A stretch of 64,000 nucleotides of DNA from Closterium sp. Naga37s-1 (taxonomy: Eukaryota > Streptophyta > Zygnematophyceae > Desmidiales > Closteriaceae): NCBI GenBank assembly GCA_947471745.1, contig CANJKZ010001112.1:2022001-2086000 (forward strand). The letters are read 5' to 3'. The notes under the pieces are model-generated. The model did no database searches. It was not told where the DNA came from and saw only the letters and a program-made list of their open reading frames with translations. The translations under genes were made by a program, and so were the position numbers. Each line of letters begins with the position of its first letter. The first letter of the stretch is position 1. This document shows positions 31,252 through 39,919 of the stretch, piece by piece.

Positions 31252-31775
31252 TGTGGCGAGGACCATGTGAAGCCGAAGCGCTGAAGGGCCTGGTGCACCA
31301 TGTGTGACTGAGTCAGGGTGATGGTGCACCGTGCTCTGTCCCGGGTGATCTGCAAGCCAAGATAGCTGCGCAGCTCACCCAGGTCTGTGCACGTGTGTCT
31401 CTTCTGGAGCTCCGACTTCACAAGGGCGACTGCTTCAGTGTCAGTAGTGGCAAAAACCAAGTCATCGACGTACACGAGGATGTAGAACGGCGGCAGCGAA
31501 GTGTCGGTGCGCAGAAACAGCGACGGTTCAGCTGTCGAAGGAGCAAACCCAAGAGCCGCAAGTGTCGTCCTTAATGTGTCGTGCCACGCACGAGGCACCT
31601 GGCGGAGACCGTAGACTGGCCGCCGGAGGCTCCACTGGGTACCTGCAAGAAACGACCCAGTGAAGCCAAGTGGGCGGTGCAGCCAGATCTTCTCGTACCG
31701 GCTGCCCTGTAGGAAAGCTGTGCTGAAGTCAAGAGAGTGAAGCTCGTAGTCACGCTGAGTGGCAACGTGCAGCAG
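31252..31775 (-). pseudogene. Element X reverse transcriptase fragment
   Basis: The minus-strand frame reads HVATQRDYELHSLDFSTAFL (near 31765-31705), YGLRQVPRAWHDTL, the active site ILVYVDDLVFATTD (about 31480-31440) and LGLQITRDRARCTITLTQSH. YVDD is intact. The upstream RT part is missing at the junction with E3. The 3' side continues across element Y into 28844. Confidence 0.85.
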
Positions 31776-31870
31776 TGGGGTAGCCAATATGGGGTACAGC
31801 CCACTTTAGGGTTTCATATTTGTACCCAACTCTTTCATAGTGCAATCATTCCTGCTGCTAGATTCTAACA
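31776..31870 (+). repeat. 5'-truncated LTR of E3
   Basis: Homologous to the LTRs at 5214-5330 and 27715-27842 from the TGGGGTAGCC block on. It ends GATTCTAACA before a primer site. About 35 bp of the LTR start are missing, replaced by element X in opposite orientation. Confidence 0.75.
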
Positions 31871-31882
31871 TGGTTTCAGAGC
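31871..31882 (+). other. Primer-binding site of E3
   Basis: TGGTTTCAGAGC directly after the LTR, one mismatch from TGGTATCAGAGC. Confidence 0.75.
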
Positions 31883-32025
31883 ACTAGGTCCGTAGGAACG
31901 TTTTTTTGGGCCCACCTACCGTTGCGGTTACCGCGCTACCCCACGTGTTGGCCTGCCTGCCTGCATGCCTTGCCTCGTGACGTGCTGCGCTGCGCGCGCC
32001 GTCCTGCAGCCCTCGTGCTGCCTCC

Positions 32026-32174
32026 TGTCAAGCTATATTTGTTATAGCTTATTTGTGTTAGTCTAGGTGTACTTTATGTTTTCCTAGGGTTAGGGTTATG
32101 CTTGCTATATCTTGCTTGTTTTCACTTTCCTTAGTCAACACTTATACTTTTGTAACTTGACATGGTATCAAAGC
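32026..32174 (+). repeat. Second LTR-like end with primer-binding site
   Basis: 32026-32162 begins TGTCAAGCTATATTTGTTATA (compare TGTCAAACTGTTATA), contains TAGGGTTAGGGTTA and ends TAACTTGACA. TGGTATCAAAGC follows at 32163-32174. The length of 137 bp fits the short-LTR family. It is probably a nested or recombined LTR inside the E3 leader. Confidence 0.55.
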
Positions 32175-32184
32175 GAAGGTCTCG

Positions 32185-32195
32185 GGTTCGAATCC
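32185..32195 (+). promoter_or_regulatory. Pol III B-box-like sequence (tRNA T-arm)
   Basis: GGTTCGAATCC matches the B-box consensus exactly. It lies just after the primer site at 32163. An A-box-like TAGTCTAGGTG is 116 bp upstream (32059-32069). No complete tRNA fold is present, so this is a tRNA-like relic, not a tRNA gene. Confidence 0.4.
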
Positions 32196-32231
32196 CAGTG
32201 TGTGCACTTTGGGCATCCAAGTGCGGGGGGG

Positions 32232-32382
32232 TGTCAGAGGTCCACTTGTGATCCCCGATTGATCCTAGGGAAGGGTTACAGGCTCGTTGTCCTGGGGGGT
32301 TATGGGGCGCACTGACCCGCTACTTAACAAGCCCTTTTATCCCAATGGTCTAGTGGTTGGGATTCTGACATGGTATCAGAGC
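32232..32382 (+). repeat. Third LTR-like unit with tRNA-like tail and primer site
   Basis: 32232-32370 begins TGTCAGAGG and ends GATTCTGACA, with perfect 7-bp terminal inverted repeats (TGTCAGA/TCTGACA). It is preceded by a G-run and followed by TGGTATCAGAGC (32371-32382). Near its end TGGTCTAGTGG (32346-32356) matches the Pol III A-box consensus, and the surrounding text resembles the 5' half of a Glu-type tRNA. Confidence 0.45.
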
Positions 32383-32394
32383 TGCCCTAGGCCA

Positions 32395-33380
32395 GTACGC
32401 CGCCCCTGCAGGCTAGTAAGGCCCACGAGCCGCCCCTGCAGGCCCGTCAAGCCCCCGAGCCGCCCCTGCAGGCCCGCCAGGCCCCCGAGCCGCCCCTGCA
32501 GGCCCGTCAGGCCCCCGAGCCGCCCCCTGCAGGCCCGTCAGGCCCACGAGCCGCCCCTGCAGGCCCGTCAGGCCGGCGCGCTGCCCCTGCAGGCCCTTGC
32601 CGCCCGCGCGCGGTCTCTGCCCGACCACGCGCCGCCCCTACGGGCACTAGCCGCCCGCGCGCAGCCTCTGCCCGACCACGCGCCGCCCCTGCAGGCCATT
32701 GCCGCCCGTGCGCAGCCTCTGCCCGACCGCGCGCCTCCCCTACAGGCACTAGCCGCCCGCGCGCAGCCTCTGCCCGACCGCGCGCCGCCCCTGCAGGCCA
32801 TCGCCGCCCGCGCGCAGCCTCTGCCCGACCGCGAGCCGCCCCTGCAGGCCCTCGCCGCCCACGCGCAGCCTCTGCCCGATCGCGCGCTGCCCCTGCAGGC
32901 CCTCGCCGCCCGCGCGCAGCCTCTGCAGGCCCGTCAGGCCAGAGCGCGGCCCCGTCAGGTCGCTGTCGCGGCCCCGTCCGGCCGCGGTCGCAGCCCCGCC
33001 TTGCCGCTGACGCGGCCCCATCCTGCCGCGGTCGCGGCCCCGCCCTGCCACCGACGCGGCCCCGCCCAATCGCTGTCGTGGCCCGCCCTGCTACTGACGC
33101 GACCGCGCCCTACTGCTGACGCGGCCCGCCCTACTGCTGACGCGGTCGCGCCCTACTGCTGACGCGGCCGCGCCCTACTGCTGACGCGGCCCAGCCAGCC
33201 CTGCAGCTGACGCAGCCGCGCCCTGCCGCAGACGCGGACCCGCGTGGACGCTGACGCGGCCCCGCCAACCCTGCAGCTGACGCGGCCCCGACCTGCTGCT
33301 GGCGCAACCTCGCCCTACAGCTGCCGCGGCCCTACTCTGCAGCCGCTGTTGCGGCCCCGCCGAGCGCCGGCCCTGCCCGC
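32395..33380. repeat. GC-rich minisatellite leader of E3
   Basis: Tandem units such as CCCCTGCAGGCCCGTCAGGC, then units like GCGCAGCCTCTGCCCGACCG, then CTGACGCGGCCCGCCCTACTG. All frames are open over long stretches. It sits upstream of gag sequence exactly as in E1 and E2, but with different units. Confidence 0.85.
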
Positions 33381-33419
33381 CACTGGTGAGCACCTGCCTT
33401 GAACGTGCGCTGCCGCCTG

Positions 33420-33906
33420 ACTGCCTGCCTGCCGCGCCTGCCCTGCCTGCGCTACTACTGCTGCTACTGCTACTGCTGCTACTGGCGGTGGCCAGATGCA
33501 GCTCCAGCGACGTCCACGTGAGTCCCTCACGCCCCAGCAGCTTCGTGAGTGGTACGCTAGTTGGGGTTGTAGGGGTGGCCGCACTACTACTGCTGCTACT
33601 GCTGTTGCCGCTGCTACTGCTGTTACTGCTGCTACTGCTGCTACTACTGCTACTACTACTACTGGCGGTGGCCAGATGCAGCTCCAGCAACGTCCGCGCG
33701 AGTCTCTCACGCCCCAGCAGCTTCGTGAGTGGTACGCGCAGAGTAGAGGGTCTCTGAGTACCGTTCGCTGCCCGTACGTCATTCGCACAGGTGATCGGAC
33801 TGGTCAGGCTTGCGGGACGCTTAGTCACACACAGTCCCACTGCTTCGCCCGTCTGAGCGACGCCTGGCGTACCGAGTTTGGCGACGAGGCTGAGCTCCCC
33901 ACCTGA
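33420..33906 (+). pseudogene. E3 gag C-terminal part with duplicated module
   Basis: The frame contains LTPQQLREWYA twice, because 33481-33556 and 33661-33736 are a 180-bp-spaced near-identical direct repeat (60 codons apart, frame kept). Poly-Thr/Ala coded by CTACTGCTG-type repeats lies between them. The zinc knuckle follows as CX13CX4HX4C (33775-33840, first Cys in CPYVIRTG, last in HCFARL). It ends at TGA 33904-33906 in the same frame as the protease. Confidence 0.75.
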
Positions 33907-35570
33907 CTGGAGCTGCTTGGACAGGGGGTAGATATCTATGCTCTTGACTATGATGCTATTCTCACTGCTATGTATGCATTGCCTACTAGTGCTGACCGTG
34001 CCTGTTACCTGTGCGTACCGCCTGACCCAGGTATAGAGCCTGCTGCTCTAGGTGCTGGTGAGGCTGCTGCTCTAGGGGCTAGTGTGTCTCTTGCTCTAGG
34101 TACTGGTGAGGCTGCTGCTTCAGGTGCTGGTGAGCCTGCTCTCTCTGGTACTGCGCCTGCTGAGGCCTTGTACACCTTCACACTTGACTCTGGTGCTTCT
34201 CGCTCCTTCTTTCGCGACAGCACCACCCTCACGCCGCTCAGTCGGCCGGTTCCAGTCTCCCTGGCAGACCCCTCTGGGGTTCCAGTCCGTGCGACCTCCT
34301 CCACTGTCCTCCCTTGTCCTGCTGTCCCGTCCGACACACTGTCGGGTCTTTACCTCCCCTCGTTCTCTACGAACTTGGTGGCGGGTTCTGCGCTCCAGGA
34401 CGAGGGTGTTCACCAGTTCACCCCTGCCTACGAGCGTGTGACACACTGCACGTGTGCTCAGACGGGTCGTCACCTGGCTACCTTCACTCGGCAGCCGGGG
34501 TCGGGCCTGTACACACTGACCACTGAGTCCCCTCAGGTAGCTGCGTCTGCGTCTACGTCAGGTCAAATGTCGGCCCCCTGCTCGTGTCGCACCTTGTCGC
34601 ACCAGACCCTCATTTGGCACCACCGCCTTGGTCACCCCTCGGTGCAGCGCCTTCGCAGCATGCACCACCGTGTCCTTGTCTCTGGTCTTCCCAGGGTTCT
34701 CCCTCCCCTCCCACCCTCGCCTGCTCCTCCCTGTCTTCCCTGTGTCGAGGGGCGGCAGCGCGCCGCTCCTCACTCCTACTCGTTCCCTCCCACAGAGGCT
34801 CCCCTGTAGACTCTCCACCTGGACGTGTGGGGCCCAGCCCGCGTCCGTGGACAGGGCCACGAGCGGTACTTCCTGCTGGCCGTCGACGACTACACGCGCT
34901 ACACCACGGTCTTCCCCTTGCGCACCAAGGGTGAGGTCCCTGATGTTTTGATCCTTGGATCCGCGCTGCTCGTCTCCAGCTCCGCGAGCAGTTCCAGTCG
35001 GACTTTCCCGTCCTGCGTCTGCACTCTGACAGAGGTGGGGAGTTTTCCTCTGACCTCTTGGTAGCCTTCTGTGCGGAGCACGGCATCCGCCAGACGTTCA
35101 CGCTTCCAGCCTCTCCGCAGCAGAATGGGGTTGCTGAGCGCCGCATTGGCCTAGTCATGGAGGCCGCTCGTACCTCCATGATCCATGCGGCTGCCCCCCA
35201 TTTTCTGTGGCCGTTTGCGGTCCGATATGCAGTGCATCAGCTCAACCTCTGGCCCCGTGTCTCCTTACCGGAGACCTCGCCCACACTGCTGTGGACGGGG
35301 AAGGTTGGCGATGCGTCGCGTTTCCGGGTCTGGGGTGCTCATGCCTTTGTCCTCGATACCACCGCGGACAAGCTCTCCGCCCGCGCTGTTCCCTGTGTCT
35401 TCCTTGGCTTTGTCCCTGACGCGCCTGGTTGGCAGTTTTACCACCCCACCTCGCGCCGTGTCTTCCCCTCCCAGGACGTCACGTTCGACGAGTCGGTTCC
35501 CTTTTACCGTCTCTTCCCCTACCGCACTGCCCCTCTCCCCCCCCTCGCCGCTCTTCCTCGCTCCAGGTGC
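33907..35570 (+). pseudogene. E3 protease and integrase (broken)
   Basis: The frame continues after the TGA: a Gly/Ala/Leu-rich part, protease FTLDSGASRSFF (about 34180-34215), pre-integrase HHRLGHPSVQRLR (34619-34657), TAG at 34807-34809, then integrase LHLDVWGPA, LAVDDYTRYTTV (to about 34920). A frameshift near 34950 moves to another frame, where HSDRGGEFSS, SPQQNGVAERR and the C-terminal block (FLGFVPDAPGWQFYH) are intact to about 35570. All three catalytic acidic residues are readable, but on two frames. Confidence 0.8.
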
Positions 35571-37857
35571 TCCCCAGGTAGACCCCCTCCTTGCTCCCAG
35601 TCCTGCTCCTTCAGGTGTGTCTCAGATAGACCCTCCTCCCTTGACTGCGCCGGTTGAGGTCGCTGGTGACTCAGGTCCTACTGAGGGTGGTCCTGCTCGG
35701 GGTACTGCTTCTGGGGGTGCTGAGCCTGGGGGTGCGGAGCCTGGGGGTGCTAAGCCTGGGGGTGCGGAGCCTTGGGGTGCTGAGCCTGGGGGTGCGGAGC
35801 CAGGAGGTGCGGAGCCTGGGGGTGCGGAGACTTCAGGTGCTGAGCCTGGACGTGAGGAGTCTGGGGGTGCTGAGCCTGGGGGTACTGAGTCTGGGGGTGC
35901 TGCACCTGGGTGCGCTGAGGCGTCTGGTGAGCAGTCTCCCTGGGGCGGCCGTCTCCATAGTCGCTCTGCTGGTACCTTGCCGCTACAATCTCGTCGTCGA
36001 CTCCCTCTCTCCCCACAGCAGCTGCGTGAGTGGTACGTTGGCCGTCAGGGTCGCGCTGCTGGAGCTAGGGGCCCTGCTGCGGGAGGTGCTGGTGCTGGTG
36101 ACTCTGCTACTGGAGTATTTTCTGCTGGAGGTTCTGGAGCTGCTGCGGGTGCTGGAGCTGGAGTTTCTGGAGCTGCTGAGGATGCTGCCGCTGGAGGTTC
36201 TGGAGCTGCTGCAGGTACTGGCGCTGGAGGTTTTGAAGCTGCTGCGGGTGCTGGCGCTGAGGGTTCTGAGTCTGCTGTTGCGCGCTCTCCTTGGAGTAGC
36301 CGCCTTCGTCCACGTGTGCCTCTCACCTCACATCAGCCGCACGACTGGTACGGTCACCGTCAGGGTCGCGCTTCTGGAGCTCGGGGCTCTACCACTAGAG
36401 GTACTTCTGCTGGCGTCACTGGAGTTGGGAGTGGTGCTGGTCCCGGAGGTGCTCATACTGGAGGTACTAGAGGTGCTGGGGCTTGAGGTGCTAAGCTTGA
36501 GGGTGCTACTGCTGGAGACCCTAGGTCTGGGGGTGCTGCTACTGGAGACACTGAGACTAGAGACCCTGGGACTGGAGGTGCCGGTTCTGGGGGTGCTGCT
36601 GCTGGTGGAGCTGGTCCTGGACGAGCTGGCGCTGAGGGTTCTGGAGCTGCTGGGGGTGCTGGAGCAGCTGGTGCTGGTGGCGCTTCACAGCCGCGCCTGT
36701 TATTCGCTCCACCGTCTCTGTCGTCTCAGCCACCGTCTGACTCTGTGCTTCGCCAGGTTCTTTGTCCCCCTTCGTCTACTGGTCTTCCGTTACAGCCTGG
36801 CTCACCGCTGCCTGCTCCTTCTCCTTACACTGAGCACACAAGGGGTCTTACTGAGCGTCGTGAGCTTGCGTCGCGTCCTGTCTCGCCTGTCCGTTCTGGT
36901 CGTTCTGGTCGTCTTGTTCCTCGTTCGCGTCAGCCGGCTGTCACCGGCACCCACCTCGTAGTCCATCGTCCTTCCTCTCCTCTGCAGCGTGTTCCCCTGC
37001 CGTCCCCTCCTGCGTCTTCTCTGCCTAGCGTTCCTGAGCCTGAGTCTGACCGCATCCGTGCTGCTCACCCTACTGTCACGCGTCTGCTAGCCACAGTTGC
37101 CACTGACCCGTCGTTTGAGTCTGCTGCTGCGTCTGCCTTAGTCGCTAAGCTTGTTGACTTTGCTGCTGCCTGTCGTCTAGACTACGCCGCTAGTCTTGTT
37201 GCTGAGTCTGAGTCTGTCTGTCCTCCGTCCGTCAGGGGTGAGTGTGCTCTTAGCACGGACGTCCTTGAGGACAGGCAGGAGGACCTTGAGTGTCTTGCAG
37301 CCGATGCGCCTCATCTTGTGTCCATGCTGCTTGCCCTTGAGGGAGACCCGGATGCTCCACACATCCCGACCCCGCGCTCTTACGCTGAGGCGATCGCGGG
37401 TGAGTACTCCTCTCAGTGGCAGACAGCCATGGACGCAGAGATGGCATCCTGGAAGTCCACAGGCACTTACATTGACGTTGTTCCCCCTCCTGGGGCGAAC
37501 ATCGTCAGTGGCATGTGGATTTTTAGGGTGAAGCGGCCGCCAGGTTCTCCGCCTGTCTTCAAGGCTCGTTACGTTGCTAGAGGTTTCAGTCAGCGAGAGG
37601 GAGTAGACTTCTTTCATACCTTCTCCCCCACCCCGAAGATGACCACTCTTCGGGTGCTGCTGCACGTTGCCGCTCAGCGTGACTACGAGCTTCACTCTCT
37701 TGACTTCAGCACAGCTTTCTTTCAGGGCAGCCTGCACGAGGAGATCTGGCTGCGCCGCCCTCCTGGCTTCACTGGGTCGTTTCCTCCTGGTACCCAGTGG
37801 AGCCTCCGGCGGCCAGTCTACGGTCTCCGCCAGGCACCACGTGAGTGGCACGACACA
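35571..37857 (+). pseudogene. E3 IN-RT linker and reverse transcriptase N-terminal half
   Basis: One frame with a single stop (TGA 36484-36486). The linker, about 500 residues, carries GGAEPGGAEPGG repeats (35710-35900), LSPQQLREWYVGRQGRA (about 36007-36057), SGAAAGAGAG-type repeats (36120-36280), LTSHQPHDWYGHRQGRA (36320-36370), then further Gly/Ala/Thr repeats. RT begins QWQTAMDAEMASWKSTGTY (about 37417), GMWIFRVKRPPGSPPVFKAR (37511-37570), DFSTAFFQGSLHEEIWLRRP and YGLRQAPREWHDTL, ending at the duplication junction 37857/37858. Confidence 0.85.
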
Positions 37858-39071
37858 CTGAGTATGAGGAAACCCATTTCACCCAGGTTCGCACGGCTAG
37901 TGAGTTCTTGACTGTGATCAAGGCCCGCTACACTACTCCCACTACTGTCTCTCTTGGTCGCCGGGTCCTCCCTTTCCTGTTTCCTGAACTCGCTTCGTTT
38001 GAGCACCCTGCTGACTTGACCGCTCATCTGCGTTCACTGGATTCTAGCTACTGCGCTGCCTGCATTGGTGCACAGCTTGCATTGCTCTTCCCCACACATG
38101 GTGATCATTATCTATTTCATCGCCACTAGTCTTTCTGACCACCTTGCCTCGGTTCGTGACACGCTTCTTCTGAGCTCACTATCGACGTCCTTGAGTCTGC
38201 CCTCAAGGACGTCGAGAGCAACCTCCGCTTGGTAGCCTCTGCCTTTGGCGCTGTGTCACCCCCACTGTTCCAGGAGTGCACTGTCCCTTTGCTACCCACC
38301 TTTACTGCCTCCCTCGCCACTGCTGCTACTGACGTAACCGCAATTGCTGTTACGACTTCTGCGCAGTCTAGGGCTCGAAGTGTCAGGAAAGGCGGCCAGG
38401 GTGCGGGCGGCAGCGGAGACGACGGAGGTGGCGTTGCGGGTGGCGGTGCCAGAAGTGCTGGAGTTGGTGCAACGCCTGGTGCCGCGTCGAGTGACTCCCC
38501 TATTAATGCTGGTGTAGGTGCCGCTCGGGTTAGTCGGGCACCTGTGAGACTGCCAGCTGCAGGTGTTGGAGTGGCGGCTTGGTACCTGGCTCAGCGACTG
38601 CGGCAGCAGCAGCAGCTACTCCTATCGTAGCGGCCACAGTAGCAGCAGGGGTCAGCATCGTCCAGACAAGTACCCGCAGCGCTTCCTCTTTGACCGCCAC
38701 CACACACCGGGTCAGTGCTTTGCTCAGCTCACTGACACTCTTCGAGCGGCCTACGGCATCGACGGCCCTGCCCCTGATTAGCTTCCTCTTGTTCACTCGC
38801 ACGCTGCCACTCTGTGAGCCATGTCTGCTTCTCAGTTGCTTCATCTCTTAGGAACTCTTCATGCCATGTATGTTGTTGTTGACAATAATGCTTCTGAGTC
38901 TGTCTACTCACGTGTTTTTAGCTTAGGTGCTAGTGATGATGCTGTGCCAGTTGCTAGTGTAGGTTCTTGCTTAGGTACTAGTCCAAGTCCTACTCCGGAA
39001 AACGCTTCACTGATTTTCACCTTGGACTCGCACTGTTTCTTTCACGTCCACACGACTCTTACTTCGCTTCC
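37858..39071 (+). pseudogene. E2 gag and protease start, second copy
   Basis: Same as 8456-9669. The gag start at 8202 is not included because the duplication begins 254 bp inside gag. Scattered base changes alter a few residues and create no new stop that I could see. Confidence 0.8.
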
Positions 39072-39919
39072 TGTTATGTGTCACAATAGGCTCCAATGTG
39101 CCTAGAACCAAGGATAGAATGCACAGTCGGATTTCTGTACAGCGGCTTCAAACATTCATAGCGATATGATCACAGCTCCAAATGACCTCATTCAACTTGG
39201 ATCTGGAGCGCCTTAACGTGGCCTACAATAGGCACGATTTCATCAAGAATTGACGACACAGCGTCGGTTTGAACGAACGGCACTATGGCAGCAACATAGT
39301 CTTATGACACACAATTATGAAGAACTAGAAAGAGTTAGCAAGAGTTGTGAAGGGTTACGAGTTGGGAATGCCTCCCAGCTCCTACAAACCCCAAGAGCCG
39401 AGGTACAGTGATGGGGAACAGTGCCACACTGTCCCCAACCAAGAAGGGTCTCGAAACTACCCTTCACAAGGGCCTACACCAACTGAAATGTTACACTACA
39501 CATTGTAATGTAACAATCTTTAATATCTTGAGGTGTACCCATTTGGCGAGCTTCAAAATCACATGAAGCTTGAACCAAGGCTCGGGTTCTTCATCCCAAA
39601 CCCATCCTTGAGTTCTTGATGGGTCAGCTGCACACACCTGCGACACGCCGAACGTTTGACAAGCGACAAAATAGAAACCGCGCACGGGACACACGACAAA
39701 ATAAAAACCGCGCGCGAGACACAAATGACCGCATTAACACGCGGCTAGCAATAACTCGCTACTGACTCGACACGCACACACTCGATACATGACCCATCAT
39801 GCACACACTATTATAAGCATGAAATATATATTATTTCATGCTCACATTCCGTTCCATGCACACACGCATGCACGCACACGGACAACAAGCTGAGTGCAAA
39901 CCGTAGGGTTGCACCAACA
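39072..39919. repeat. Solo LTR in E2 protease, second copy (848 bp)
   Basis: Copy of 9670-10517 with the same CTTCC duplications (39067-39071 and 39920-39924). Its presence in both units shows that it inserted before the duplication. Confidence 0.85.

Larger units (their letters stand above)
27715..31775 (-). mobile_element. Copia element X (RT to 3' LTR), split by element Y
   Basis: The minus strand runs reverse transcriptase (31775-31252), a TGGAC-flanked nested element Y (31246-28845), RNase H and 3' tail (28844-27843) and 3' LTR (27842-27715). The coding sequence across the Y insertion is continuous (FGFTWSSPQS before Y, then TPLATGHSLLAPHSDES after it). The 5' part of X is missing: at 31775/31776 it meets the LTR of E3 head to head. 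Confidence 0.85.
8456..37857. repeat. Unit 1 of a ~29.4-kb direct tandem duplication
   Basis: Sequence from 8456 reappears from 37858 in the same orientation and continues to the window end, which corresponds to 28097. The spacing is 29,402 bp before the E4 insertion, 35,896 after it, 35,893 after a 3-bp deletion near 18088, and 35,903 after a 10-bp gain in a minisatellite. Identity looks about 99.9 percent by eye. The left breakpoint lies in E2 gag and the right one in E3 reverse transcriptase. If the duplication is complete, the second unit continues past the window. Confidence 0.85.
31776..37857 (+). mobile_element. Ty1/copia element E3 (truncated at the duplication junction)
   Basis: Plus strand: 5'-truncated LTR (31776-31870), primer site, a leader with extra LTR-like ends, a GC-rich minisatellite, gag C-terminal part, protease, integrase, long linker and reverse transcriptase up to the REWHDTL stretch. 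At 37858 it joins E2 gag sequence. The gag core found in E1 and E2 is absent between the minisatellite and the zinc-knuckle region, so E3 had already lost it. RT beyond 37857, including YVDD, and RNase H are outside this copy. Confidence 0.85.

Noticed and set aside
32163..32382. A permuted or intact tRNA gene
   Set aside because: A and B boxes are present, but the T stem has mismatches, no anticodon arm is formed and the halves are about 150 bp apart inside LTR-like text.
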